In this document: piece by piece, positions 8,527 to 16,842 of the stretch | Layout of the letters: every line of letters begins with the position of its first letter | How positions within the stretch are numbered: the first letter of the stretch is position 1 | Assembly (NCBI GenBank): GCA_027294925.1 | Contig: JAPULM010000487.1 | Span: 1 to 28,836 of the forward strand | From: a bacterium | Lineage (GTDB): Bacteria; Tectomicrobia; Entotheonellia; Entotheonellales; Entotheonellaceae | Reading direction: 5' to 3' | Length of the DNA stretch: 28,836 bases | Translations under genes and position numbers: made by a program | Notes under the pieces: generated by a model | Databases searched by the model: none | What the model saw: only the letters and a program-made list of their open reading frames with translations | Told to the model about the DNA's origin: nothing

Positions 8527-10179
8527 CTACCCTGCGCCTTGCTCCTTCGCCACCAATTCTGTAATTCGTTGACGCAACACGTATTTTTGGATCTTGCCAC
8601 TTGGCGTCATGGGAAATTCATCCAAAAGCTCCAGGCGCTCTGGAAGATACTGTTTGGCAAGTTGCTGCTCCAACAAATACGCAATCATTTCACCAAACGC
8701 GAAGGTCTCACCCGGCTGCGGAATAACATATGCACAAGCTTTCTCCTGCAGTCGTGCATCGGGCATTGCAACGATGGTGGCGTTTTGAACTTTAGGATGT
8801 TTGTGCAAAAGATTTTCCACCTCCACCACAGGGATGTTCTCTCCACCACGAATAATGATGTCTTTGCTACGGCCGCTGATGCTAATATAGCCATCAGCAT
8901 CCATCACTGCCCGGTCACCGGTGCGAAACCACCCATCACCGACAAAGCTGTCAGCCGTCACCTGCGGACGTTGATAATAGCCAGCAAAATGCTGTGGCCC
9001 TCGGCATAACAAGTCCCCTTCTTGACCGACTGGAAGCTCTTCACTATGCTCATTCACCACTTTTACTTCCATACCTGGCAGACAACAACCATCGGTTCCA
9101 AACACCTTCTCAGGCGCATCGTCAACCCGGTTCACGGTCACCAGGGCATTTTCAGACATACCCCACCCGGCCGAAATCGCACAATTTAAACGTTCCTTGG
9201 CGTCAATCACCAATTGCCGAGGGATAGCCGCACCAGCACTCAGAAAAATACGCAGAGAATCCAAGTTATGTTGGGCAAGCGTTGGCGCGTAGGTCAAATC
9301 ACTGAGAAACGGCGTGGCGCCCATGCTCCAAGTGACACGTTCGGCTTCGATCAATTCCACTGCTTTGGCGGCGTTCCAGGCATCCATATACACCCCAGTA
9401 GCACCTAGCACTGTCGGCATATGCACACCATATAGATAGCCCGTCTGATGAGCAAATGTCGAAGCCATGAGGAACACCTCTTGCTCGGTCATCTGCAGAC
9501 GATCAATCAGCGACAGAACGGGTTCCAGAATAGTATTGTGGGTATGCATGACGCCTTTCGACTCACCTGTGGTGCCGGACGTAAAGATGATTTCAGCCAG
9601 TGCATCGGGATTAACCTGCCTGGCATGTAGCGACGCCACGTCACCGCGCTGCTCCCAAGGTTCTGCCAAAAGCGGATCAAACGCATACATGTCCTCCGGC
9701 ACCTCATCGCCAAGCACATATATACGTTCCAGAGCAGGGAGTTCTGAGTGCAATTCACGCAGCATCACCGTATAGTCAAAATCGCGAAACGTACGCGGTA
9801 TAATCACCAGCTTCGATGCCGCCAGTTTCAGCATAAAGCGTAATTCACGCTGCCGATATATCGGAATCAACGGATTACTAACCGCTCCGATACGACTCAA
9901 GGCATACTGAATCACCACAAATTGGTTCCAGTTCGGCAGTTGGCACGACACCACTTCCCCAACCTCGACCCCGATATCGAGAAACGCCAAGGCAAGACGG
10001 TCAACCAAACGTCCCAACTCAGCATAGGTCAGACGGCCAAAAGGATCAACCACAGCTGTTTTCTCAGGTAGTCGTTGCACAGCAGCGTCAAGGTAGCTAC
10101 AAACGGTCGTATTGGGCCAATAGCCCGCCTCAACATTTTTTCGAATCACCTCAGGAGCGAATAAAGACTGAGCAGACAT
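8527..10179 (-). CDS. AMP-dependent acyl-CoA synthetase/ligase
   Basis: Activates a carboxylic acid to its acyl-CoA through an acyl-adenylate. The 550 residues match the ANL superfamily: P-loop TSGTTGESKG (200-209), GWGMSE (338-343), TGD (420-422), hinge GRSKD (436-440) with IIIRGGENI, and C-terminal TPSGKIQKYVLR with catalytic K529. The sequence has the look of the cyclohexanecarboxylate/fatty-acid ligase branch (AliA or FadD-like); the exact acid cannot be read. I chose the ATG at 10179 over an in-frame GTG at 10194 because GAGAGG sits seven bases upstream of the ATG. It is transcribed away from the glycosylase gene and is not in an operon with other acyl-CoA genes, although a PaaG-like enzyme lies 2.4 kb away. 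Confidence 0.92.
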   Translation of the reverse strand: MSAQSLFAPEVIRKNVEAGYWPNTTVCSYLDAAVQRLPEKTAVVDPFGRLTYAELGRLVDRLALAFLDIGVEVGEVVSCQLPNWNQFVVIQYALSRIGAVSNPLIPIYRQRELRFMLKLAASKLVIIPRTFRDFDYTVMLRELHSELPALERIYVLGDEVPEDMYAFDPLLAEPWEQRGDVASLHARQVNPDALAEIIFTSGTTGESKGVMHTHNTILEPVLSLIDRLQMTEQEVFLMASTFAHQTGYLYGVHMPTVLGATGVYMDAWNAAKAVELIEAERVTWSMGATPFLSDLTYAPTLAQHNLDSLRIFLSAGAAIPRQLVIDAKERLNCAISAGWGMSENALVTVNRVDDAPEKVFGTDGCCLPGMEVKVVNEHSEELPVGQEGDLLCRGPQHFAGYYQRPQVTADSFVGDGWFRTGDRAVMDADGYISISGRSKDIIIRGGENIPVVEVENLLHKHPKVQNATIVAMPDARLQEKACAYVIPQPGETFAFGEMIAYLLEQQLAKQYLPERLELLDEFPMTPSGKIQKYVLRQRITELVAKEQGAG

Positions 10180-10327
10180 AGCGCAACCTCTCACAATGAA
10201 TCCATGCCGGGAAAAAGCGTCTTGACCTTCTTACATAGCATATTTTCGCCCTACCGACAAACGTCTTGCAGGACACGGTAGAGCCGGTGAATATGCGTGC
10301 TTTCCACCAACCTGTTACCATGGTGTC

Positions 10328-10846
10328 ATGCAGAGCTTGCCGGATTACCTTCAGCCCAATCTTTGTCTCGTGTTTATTGGCTTCAATCCCGGCCAACACT
10401 CTGCTGCCGTTGGCCATTATTACGCCGGACGGGGCAACCTGTTCTGGCCGCTCTTATATGAAGCCGGACTTGTTCCAGAACCCATTACTCATGCGGAAGA
10501 CCACCGTGTGCTGGAATTTGGCATTGGTCTCACAGATCTGGTTAAACGTCCGACGCGCTCGTCGAATAATCTGTCAGCAGCCGAGGCACATGCCGGCGCA
10601 GCGGATTTGTTGCACAAAATCCTGACCTATACGCCACGCGTCATATGTTTTAATGGTAAAGGCGTCTATACGTGGTTCAGTCAGCGCCAAGCGTTCGATC
10701 TCGGCCTCCAAACGGAGATGATCGGGCGGACTCGGCTGTTTGTCATGCCTTCCACCAGTGCACGCAACGGGCATTTCAGCCGCGCCGAGAAAACAGCCTA
10801 TTTCCGCAATCTACGACACCTGCTGCAGCAGGTGGCAGGGCGCTAA
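10328..10846 (+). CDS. mug: Mismatch-specific uracil/thymine-DNA glycosylase (Mug/TDG family)
   Basis: Base-excision repair enzyme that removes U or T from G mismatches. The 172 residues cover the whole Mug/TDG core. Motif 1 is GFNPG (18-22), where N20 corresponds to the catalytic Asn of E. coli Mug and human TDG. The second loop reads VMPSTSARNGHFSRAE, which from memory is much closer to TDG (VMPSSSARC) than to Mug (PNPSGLSR); RVICFNGKGVYTWFS also echoes TDG. An Asp (D70, GLTD) occupies the position of TDG Asn191. No good ribosome binding site is seen, so the start is the least certain part. The stop codon overlaps the start of the next gene by one base (TAATG), implying coupled translation. 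Confidence 0.85.
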   Translation: MQSLPDYLQPNLCLVFIGFNPGQHSAAVGHYYAGRGNLFWPLLYEAGLVPEPITHAEDHRVLEFGIGLTDLVKRPTRSSNNLSAAEAHAGAADLLHKILTYTPRVICFNGKGVYTWFSQRQAFDLGLQTEMIGRTRLFVMPSTSARNGHFSRAEKTAYFRNLRHLLQQVAGR

Positions 10847-11277
10847 TGAAAAATCTTCTGGCCTATGTACACCCAATCATACAGGCGTTTGTACTCATCC
10901 TTGCCTTGGCGACGTTACGCCTCGGATTGATTCTGAAAAAAGACCGAGCCGGTCAACGCCGTCTCCGCGATCGGCGAACGATCTACCAACGCCATGTCCA
11001 ACTCGGCCTAATTTTTATGGGATGTCTGACCGGTGGATATGGCCTGGGTCTACTAAGCATGCTGCTATTGCGTGACCGTGCCCCATTTCACTCAACTCAC
11101 TTTTTTTTCGCCACGATCGCATTGTTGCTGTTGCTTGGTGGCGGCTACACCGGCTGGCGGCTACGACAAGGTACAAAAAAACATGCCGACGTACGTGATA
11201 TCCATGGCTTTCTGGTCCACCTGGGGTTTTTTATTTCCCTAGGTGTGGCCGTCATGGGGTTTATTCTTCTGCCTTAA
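10846..11277 (+). CDS. Four-helix histidine-rich membrane protein (DUF4079/b561-like)
   Basis: Integral inner-membrane protein of 143 residues with four predicted helices: about 8-30, 50-72, 84-104 and 118-142. Histidines lie in or near each helix (H9 in YVHP, H50, H82/H85, H120/H125), the pattern expected for a cytochrome b561-like four-helix haem protein; I think it resembles the DUF4079 family, but this is from memory. The start is the ATG overlapping the mug stop. A longer in-frame extension back to 10672 lies wholly inside mug in another frame and is rejected. The haem and redox role is inference. Why it is coupled to a DNA glycosylase gene is unclear; a 73-bp gap separates it from the M20 peptidase. 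Confidence 0.65.
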   Translation: MKNLLAYVHPIIQAFVLILALATLRLGLILKKDRAGQRRLRDRRTIYQRHVQLGLIFMGCLTGGYGLGLLSMLLLRDRAPFHSTHFFFATIALLLLLGGGYTGWRLRQGTKKHADVRDIHGFLVHLGFFISLGVAVMGFILLP

Positions 11278-11350
11278 CTGCCACTCTGCAAACAGCACTG
11301 AAAAGCAAATGGAGGCAGGCGCTTGCGCGAGAAACCAGGGGACTTGTTAT

Positions 11351-12535
11351 ATGACCACGAAGACTTTGGCAAAGACTGTTCAAGACAGTGTGGCGTGGCT
11401 AGCAAACACCGTCGATCAGGTAGTAGACGAAACGCTGCATTTTTGCCGTATCCCTGCACCAACGTTTGACGAGGCGGAACGCGCAGCGTACGTTGTCCAA
11501 CGGATGCACGAGATTGGCTTATCGGATGTCCAAACCGATGCTATTCAGAATGTCACTGGCATTCTATGCAACGGCAGCGACAGTCCTACCACGTTGGTCA
11601 CGGCACATATTGATACGGTCTTTCCCCGCAGCACGCCGCTGCAAGTTCGACAGACGGCCAAACGGCTTTACGGCCCGAGTATTGGGGACAATAGCGTCGC
11701 CGTCGCTGGCATGCTACATGTCGCCACAGCTATGCAGCGTCTCTCATCCCTACCGCCAGGACGCGTTATCTTTGCTGCGAGTGTTGGCGAAGAGGGTCTC
11801 GGAAATCTATGCGGCATACGGGCTTTATTGGCAGCCTGGCAGGGTCAAATCGGCACAATCATTGCCGTCGAAGGGCATGGCGTGGACGAAATACGCAGCG
11901 CTGGTATTGGCAGTACACGTCTGGAAATCCATTTTCAAGGTCCAGGCGGCCATAGCTGGGGCGCCTTCGGTACCCCGAGTGCAATTCATGCACTCGGTCT
12001 CGCCATTCAAAAGATAACCAAAATCAAGCTGCCCCAGGGCCCAAAAGCTACTTACAATGTTGGCTTGATTGAAGGCGGTGAAAGCATCAACACTATTGCG
12101 CCCCAGGCCAAAATGTGGCTCGATCTTCGATCCGTTGACCCCACCACCCTACAACAGTTGGAAACGCAAATTGAGCAGATTTTTCGAGCCCTAGAAGATC
12201 AAAGCGGGGTGCAAATCACTAGCCGTGTCGTGGGTAAGCGGCCGGCGGCAGCACTCCCGACCAACCATCCCATCTGCCAAAACGTACAAACTATTCGTAA
12301 ACAGCTACGTTTACGACCGGCAATGTTGAGTGCCGCGAGTACCGACGCCAATTTACCCTTAAGTCAAGAAATTCCCGCTGTTTGCCTTGGTATTACACGT
12401 GGTGCTCAGGCGCACACGGTTGATGAATATATCGATATTGCCCCCATCGGCAAAGGATTACAACAGCTGTTTCTCACCATTCTCTACACCCTCTTGGACA
12501 CGACGTGCAGCAGGTGGAAGGTAGAAAAGAAATAA
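11351..12535 (+). CDS. M20-family metallopeptidase (PepT/aminoacylase-like)
   Basis: Cytosolic di-zinc hydrolase of peptides or N-acyl amino acids. The 394 residues carry the full metal site: H86 and D88 (TAHIDTVF), D113 (GPSIGDNS), catalytic E147 with E148 (SVGEEGLG), E174 (VEGHG) and H355 (AQAHTVDEY). The lid domain has FQGPGGHSWG with H201. The final AHTVDEYIDI is like tripeptidase T. The ATG at 11351 is preferred, with an AGGGGA about eight bases upstream; an in-frame extension to 11243 overlaps the preceding gene and lacks family similarity. The crotonase gene begins 11 bp after the stop, suggesting an operon with it and the following amidohydrolase. Substrate class (peptide, acyl or carbamoyl) is not determined. 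Confidence 0.88.
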   Translation: MTTKTLAKTVQDSVAWLANTVDQVVDETLHFCRIPAPTFDEAERAAYVVQRMHEIGLSDVQTDAIQNVTGILCNGSDSPTTLVTAHIDTVFPRSTPLQVRQTAKRLYGPSIGDNSVAVAGMLHVATAMQRLSSLPPGRVIFAASVGEEGLGNLCGIRALLAAWQGQIGTIIAVEGHGVDEIRSAGIGSTRLEIHFQGPGGHSWGAFGTPSAIHALGLAIQKITKIKLPQGPKATYNVGLIEGGESINTIAPQAKMWLDLRSVDPTTLQQLETQIEQIFRALEDQSGVQITSRVVGKRPAAALPTNHPICQNVQTIRKQLRLRPAMLSAASTDANLPLSQEIPAVCLGITRGAQAHTVDEYIDIAPIGKGLQQLFLTILYTLLDTTCSRWKVEKK

Positions 12536-12546
12536 GGAAGCCTCAT

Positions 12547-13347
12547 ATGCCGGAAAAGACCGTTCTATATGATAAACACAATAGTATTGCGACGCTGACA
12601 CTCAATCGTCCCGCCACCCTGAATGCCATGGATGAAGAAATGATGGCTGAATTCGAGCGCCTTCTGTTAGAGCTTGAAGCAGACTCTGAGGTACGGGCTG
12701 TGGTGTTGACAGGAAGCGGACGTGGTTTTTCATCCGGTGGCGATCAAAAACGTGACCGGACGACTGAAGGGAAAGACACGTTTTTCGATGGCGACCTCGG
12801 CGGCAATGTCGTTGAACGTCTTAACCGTTGCGTGCTTCGGCTGCATCAGTTGAAAAAACCGGTCATCGGTTCCATCAATGGCGTGGCGGTCGGCGCCGGT
12901 TGCAATCTGGCTCTGGCAACTGACCTGCGCATTGCCTCTGATACTGCGCGCTTTGGCGAAGTCTTTGCACGCATTGGATTGGTACCAGATGGTGGTGGCA
13001 CCTATTTTTTGCCTCGTCTCGTAGGGCCGGCAAAAGCCCTGGAACTGATTATGCTAGGGGATATTATTGATGCGCAAGAAGCGCTACGTATTGGCCTGGT
13101 CAACCGAGTGGTGCCGGCCGATCAATTAGCAGCGGAAACACAGAAGCTTGCCGAGCGCTTGGCAAATGGACCAACCTTAGCTCATGGGTTGGCAAAAACC
13201 GGATTGTATCAAGGAATGGAAATGAGCCTGGAAGACGTCCTCAATATGGAAGCACGTAACCAATCAATTGCAGGGCGCTCCCAAGATCGCGATGAAGGCA
13301 TCGCCGCCTTCCGGGAAAAACGACAGCCGCGCTTTATTGGCCGCTAA
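12547..13347 (+). CDS. Enoyl-CoA hydratase/isomerase, PaaG-like
   Basis: Crotonase-fold enzyme acting on acyl-CoA thioesters. The 266 residues show the two oxyanion-hole regions: GSGRGFSSGGD (56-66) and INGVAVGAGCNLALATDLRIA (110-130). A single acidic catalytic position, D148, lies in FARIGLVPDGGGTYFLPRLVG. The Asp in GLVPD and the C-terminal IAGRSQDRDEGIAAFREKRQPRF closely follow PaaG, the ring-opening isomerase of phenylacetate catabolism, as I remember it; related 2,3-dehydroadipyl hydratases and carnitinyl-CoA racemases are alternatives. The ATG at 12547 has AAGGAAG upstream. No other paa gene is in the window, so a phenylacetate role is not established. Confidence 0.9.
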   Translation: MPEKTVLYDKHNSIATLTLNRPATLNAMDEEMMAEFERLLLELEADSEVRAVVLTGSGRGFSSGGDQKRDRTTEGKDTFFDGDLGGNVVERLNRCVLRLHQLKKPVIGSINGVAVGAGCNLALATDLRIASDTARFGEVFARIGLVPDGGGTYFLPRLVGPAKALELIMLGDIIDAQEALRIGLVNRVVPADQLAAETQKLAERLANGPTLAHGLAKTGLYQGMEMSLEDVLNMEARNQSIAGRSQDRDEGIAAFREKRQPRFIGR

Positions 13348-13412
13348 TCCTGCACGCCGCAGTTGCCCGCCAGTTTGGCAGGACGGAACGCTTGATTTGG
13401 TAGGAAACCGAT

Positions 13413-14564
13413 ATGGCTGAAATGTATGATCTCCTCCTCAAGGGTGGTGAAGTCATTGATCCGTCACAAGCGATACAGCAACCTTGCGATGTCGCGTTTC
13501 GCGACGGGCGAGTCGCTGCGATCGCGCCCAACTTGTCTATTGAGTCAGCACAGGAAATCATCGATGTAACAGGCAATATTGTCACACCAGGCCTCATCGA
13601 TATCCATGGCCACTTCTTTTATCGTGGCTGGCCGGGCGCCGTTGATCCCGATGTCGCCTGTCTTCCTGCCGGGGTCACTGTGGCGGTGGATGCCGGCAGC
13701 ACCGGATGGGGGAACTACCCGGCCCTGCGGGCGTATATTATACAGCCGTCACAGACGCGCCTATATGCCTTTGTGCACCTATGCGCGACAGGTCTCACCT
13801 CACTCACCGCACGCATTGGTGAGCTGCAAAATCTGGCCTTTGCCCAGATGGACCAGGCCATCCGTTGTATTGCCGACAACCGGGATTACGTCCTGGGCGT
13901 CAAAGTGCGTATCGATAGCCGCGCAACCGGCGAAGACAACGCCATGCCGGCCCTGGAAATGGCGCGGCAAGTTGCCGACGCCACCCAGTCGCTAATGATG
14001 GTACACGTCAGCAATACCCCATTTCCGTTAGTCCGTCTGTTTGACTTTATGCGCCCGGGTGATATCGCCACTCATATTCTCAATGGACATGAACATGGTG
14101 TGTTAGATGGCAACGGCCGTATTCGCCCGGAAGTGTATGAAGCCAGAAAGCGCGGTATTATTCTGGATATCGGACATGCCGGTGTTCACTTCGATCTCAA
14201 TGTAGGCCGCGCTGCTGTCTCGCAGGAATTCTGGCCCGACACCTTAAGCACGGACATCCATACACCACCGCCAGACCGGGTGGTCTACGACCTCCTTGGT
14301 GTTATGTCGACCTTTTTGGCATTGGAAATGCCGTTGGCAGACGTCATTTCAACGGTGACGGACAAAGCAGCGGCGGCAATTGGAAAAAGCGACACATTAG
14401 GGACCTTGCGTGCTGGAAGCGTGGGTGATGCAGCGGTCCTAGAATTACAAGAGGGCGATTATACGTTTGTTGATGCGTCCGGCAACCAGGTAAAAGCTGG
14501 ACAACGCCTATCTGCCTTATTGACCATCAAAGACGGTCAACGCTGGCGTCAAGCACCGGAATAA
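13413..14564 (+). CDS. Amidohydrolase/deacetylase family metallohydrolase (dihydroorotase-like)
   Basis: TIM-barrel metal-dependent hydrolase of a cyclic amide or N-acyl bond. The 383 residues have the full subtype I site: H65xH67 in DIHGH, a lysine likely carboxylated (K164, GVKVRI), H198 (MMVHVSNTP), H221 (THILNG) and D281 (STDIHTPP). The short beta-sandwich at both ends (LLLKGGEVIDPS and AVLELQEG) is typical. It belongs to the annotated amidohydrolase/deacetylase group near dihydroorotase; substrates there include N-acetyl-hydroxy acids, but the specificity here is unknown. TAGGAAA lies about eight bases upstream of the ATG. It follows the crotonase by 65 bp and ends the plus-strand run. 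Confidence 0.88.
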   Translation: MAEMYDLLLKGGEVIDPSQAIQQPCDVAFRDGRVAAIAPNLSIESAQEIIDVTGNIVTPGLIDIHGHFFYRGWPGAVDPDVACLPAGVTVAVDAGSTGWGNYPALRAYIIQPSQTRLYAFVHLCATGLTSLTARIGELQNLAFAQMDQAIRCIADNRDYVLGVKVRIDSRATGEDNAMPALEMARQVADATQSLMMVHVSNTPFPLVRLFDFMRPGDIATHILNGHEHGVLDGNGRIRPEVYEARKRGIILDIGHAGVHFDLNVGRAAVSQEFWPDTLSTDIHTPPPDRVVYDLLGVMSTFLALEMPLADVISTVTDKAAAAIGKSDTLGTLRAGSVGDAAVLELQEGDYTFVDASGNQVKAGQRLSALLTIKDGQRWRQAPE

Positions 14565-14619
14565 CATGAACATCCATCCTCATGGTAGCCCTTTGCCAAT
14601 CACGCCGCCGCTGCGGCCT

Positions 14620-15081
14620 TCAAATCTGGCGCAACCACGATCTGTATGCGCTAATACTCTCGACCTCTTGAATTGAGAAAAAACCGATTGCCTGCCGCGA
14701 CAATCCTTCAAATCTCAGACCGGCACCTTGCGTATTTACCCACTTTACGACGCCTTTCAGCTTAAAAGGCGGGCTGCCCGGCAAACGAAAGGCAGCTGTC
14801 ACAGCGTCTCCGGCCGCCAATCCCGGCACATATTCCATAAACAGACCATCCATAGATAGATTGGTGATCAGACCAACACCCGTAGACCTTTTGGTGTCGG
14901 CATAATCAACCCGGCAAGACACCTCTCGGCGTGGATGATGCCGACGGTCCGTTCTGGGTGTTACTGCTTCGAGAACAACTTGCTGATGAGCCAAAATAGC
15001 CTGGGAATGGTCAGTAGCGTCGATGTCGTACGCATCCCAAAAATTGTCTTGGCTAGGCGAACTTCTGTAGTATTCCACCAT
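14620..15081 (-). CDS. PilZ-domain (cyclic-di-GMP binding) protein
   Basis: Predicted c-di-GMP receptor of 153 residues. The PilZ domain spans about 45-140 and has both ligand motifs: R46-R47-x-x-x-R51 (DRRHHPRR) and N74xSxxG79 (NLSMDG). About 44 acidic and polar N-terminal residues (DNFWDAYDIDATDHSQ) are not recognised. The start is firm: GGAGGGAG at 15089-15096 lies seven bases upstream of the ATG. It is a single-domain protein, so it probably works through a partner; c-di-GMP control of type II secretion or adhesion is possible but only inference. It is convergent to the amidohydrolase and preceded by a 277-bp leader with several dyads. Confidence 0.88.
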   Translation of the reverse strand: MVEYYRSSPSQDNFWDAYDIDATDHSQAILAHQQVVLEAVTPRTDRRHHPRREVSCRVDYADTKRSTGVGLITNLSMDGLFMEYVPGLAAGDAVTAAFRLPGSPPFKLKGVVKWVNTQGAGLRFEGLSRQAIGFFSIQEVESISAYRSWLRQI

Positions 15082-15358
15082 ATCTGATCTCCCTCCAACC
15101 TATATAGGATGATGAGATATATCCAATGAGGTTTGTTACCAGCTCTTGAGGCAAAACACATGCCAACAGTATTCGACACAAAGCGGCGAAGGCACCCGGC
15201 CTCTTGGAATAAGGGCTAACGCGTATCCGATGGGGCGATTATTCAGTATTCCGGAAGCCTTACGATGAGGTGTACATCTCAGCCTTGAGAATCCGATCTC
15301 AAGACTGGGAACGGTAGCATGAGCATGAGGGGCTGCAATGGACTTCCCAGCCTAGCAA
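15082..15358 (-). promoter_or_regulatory. Leader/promoter region of the PilZ gene with several dyads
   Basis: This non-coding stretch separates the CNNM gene stop from the PilZ start on the same strand. It contains a perfect 10-bp palindrome CCTATATAGG (15099-15108) directly 5' of the ribosome binding site, a 14-bp near-palindrome centred on TGTACA (15267-15280), and a 7-bp perfect inverted repeat with a 6-bp loop (15284-15303). There is no T-run after the hairpin, so it is not a standard terminator. No convincing -35/-10 pair was found. Confidence 0.4.
15284..15303. repeat. Perfect 7-bp inverted repeat
   Basis: Arms CTTGAGA and TCTCAAG are exact reverse complements around a 6-base spacer ATCCGA. 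It lies four bases from a near-palindrome (15267-15280, GAGG-TGTACA-TCTC core on the plus strand). Together they may form a regulator binding site or an RNA structure downstream of the CNNM gene. Confidence 0.4.
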
Positions 15359-16756
15359 TCATATTTCGCCTTTGACGTCATCATGCCGATCCACGTCCTT
15401 GGATGCCAAATCGACCCCACGTTCACCGGTTTCTTCCGGCGTATACGGTTCGACCTTGATACGTACGATACGTGGACCGTCCATATCAACAACGGTAAAA
15501 CGGTAGCCCTGCTCAACGATTGTTTCACCGCCCTGCGGCACGCGCCCTAGACGGGCTAAGAGCAAACCCGCTAGCGTTTGGTAGTCTGAAGAGGCCTCTA
15601 CCGGTAGATCGAAACGCTCATATAGATCCGATAGTGGCACACTACCCTGAATCACTAAAGACCCATCCGGCAACTGCACAATTTGTGCATCGGGCGGCGG
15701 CTCATCTTCATCAGCAATTTCACCAACCAGCTGCTCTAACAGATCCTCGACTGTGACTAAACCAGCAACGCCGCCATGTTCGTCGACCACCATTGCCATA
15801 TTCAAACGTCGCTGCTGCAACGTTCGTAACAAACGGCTAATCTGCACGGTTTCCGGTACAAACAGTGGCTGATGCAGCAGACTGCGCAACGTCCAAGGAC
15901 GCTCTTCGCTAATCACGCGCAGCAGGTCTTTGAAATACAACACGCCCACAACATGATCAAGATCGCCTCTGTATATCGGTACTCGGGAATGGCCATTGTC
16001 GCCCATTTTCCGAATAACCTCGTCAGGCGGTGTGGCGATCTCTAAGGCCTGAATACGAACACGAGGAATCATAATTTCCCGTGCCGCCGTATCGGTAAAC
16101 TCGAAAACCCCCTCGATCAGCTCATGCTCTACCTCTTCAAAAATGCCACGTTCTGCACCCTCCCGTACCATCGTCGTCACATCTTCTTCCGTAATCGCGA
16201 CAGTTGATGCTAACCCTGCTAACCGTGGCTGTCGGAGGAGCCATAACACGGTGGTTAAAGAGGCCGTGCACAAAATCCGCAGCCCACCACATAGCTTCGT
16301 AAGCACTACGAGTGGCTTTGCCATCCAATACAGCACGCCTTCCGGGTGTTGATAGGCGATCGCCTTAGGCAGCCATTGCCCCAAGATGAGGGAGACATAT
16401 GCCAAGCCGCCAAACACCAAGGCAAACGCCAGTGGCATCGCCCAGGCGGCCCCCGCAAAGCCTTCCAACCTTGCCACAAGCCAAAGCGCCACATCTTGCA
16501 CCACCACCACACCTGCCAAGACAGCAGCAAACATCCCACAACAGGTCATACACATCTGAATAGTGGCTAAAAACCGTTCAGGCGATTCAAGTATCTGCCC
16601 AACAACTACTGCGCTTCGGCTATCTGCCGGCATCGATTGCTGCCAACGACTTTGCTGCCCGGTCAAAAGCGCGATTTCGACCCCCTGACACACCCCACGC
16701 AACAAGATCGCCAAAACGATTAGCGTAAGTTCTACCCATAGACTGTCAGACACCAT
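15359..16756 (-). CDS. CNNM/CorC-family membrane protein (DUF21 + CBS pair + CorC_HlyC)
   Basis: Inner-membrane protein of the hemolysin C/CorC (CNNM) family, associated with Mg2+/Co2+ efflux or homeostasis. From the ATG at 16756 it is 465 residues: a DUF21 membrane domain (1-185, about four hydrophobic segments, first GVEIALLTGQQSRW), an acidic helical bundle (190-225, EEDVTTMVREGAERGIFEE), a CBS pair (225-345, MIPRVRIQALE, DEHGGVAGLVTVEDLLE) and the C-terminal CorC_HlyC domain (358-437). An in-frame GTG at 16813 would add 19 residues; neither start has a clear ribosome binding site, and I prefer the ATG because the first helix then starts where it does in the family. It follows the NfeD-like gene and is the likely last member of the tldD run. 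Confidence 0.87.
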   Translation of the reverse strand: MVSDSLWVELTLIVLAILLRGVCQGVEIALLTGQQSRWQQSMPADSRSAVVVGQILESPERFLATIQMCMTCCGMFAAVLAGVVVVQDVALWLVARLEGFAGAAWAMPLAFALVFGGLAYVSLILGQWLPKAIAYQHPEGVLYWMAKPLVVLTKLCGGLRILCTASLTTVLWLLRQPRLAGLASTVAITEEDVTTMVREGAERGIFEEVEHELIEGVFEFTDTAAREIMIPRVRIQALEIATPPDEVIRKMGDNGHSRVPIYRGDLDHVVGVLYFKDLLRVISEERPWTLRSLLHQPLFVPETVQISRLLRTLQQRRLNMAMVVDEHGGVAGLVTVEDLLEQLVGEIADEDEPPPDAQIVQLPDGSLVIQGSVPLSDLYERFDLPVEASSDYQTLAGLLLARLGRVPQGGETIVEQGYRFTVVDMDGPRIVRIKVEPYTPEETGERGVDLASKDVDRHDDVKGEI

Positions 16757-16842
16757 GATCGTTGTGCTCGCATATAGTTTGGGAAACCGGGCATTTGTTT
16801 TACCATATAACACCCATTGTAGATCGATACAACACCGTCATG

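Noticed and set aside
8539..9009. 156-residue open frame on the plus strand
   Set aside because: It is antisense to the acyl-CoA ligase, with no recognisable domain; a shadow frame.
10672..10845. Extension of the four-helix membrane protein into mug
   Set aside because: It lies entirely inside mug in another frame and encodes Arg/Pro-rich text unlike a membrane protein.
11243..11350. N-terminal extension of the M20 peptidase
   Set aside because: It overlaps the end of the membrane protein gene and has no family similarity; the ATG at 11351 has a good ribosome binding site.
12505..12546. GTG-started extension of the crotonase
   Set aside because: It overlaps the peptidase end, and the ATG at 12547 has AAGGAAG upstream.
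14604..14617. GC-rich hairpin GCCGC-CGCT-GCGGC between the amidohydrolase and PilZ genes as a terminator
   Set aside because: The stem is only 5 bp and no T-run follows on either strand, so it does not meet a standard intrinsic terminator.
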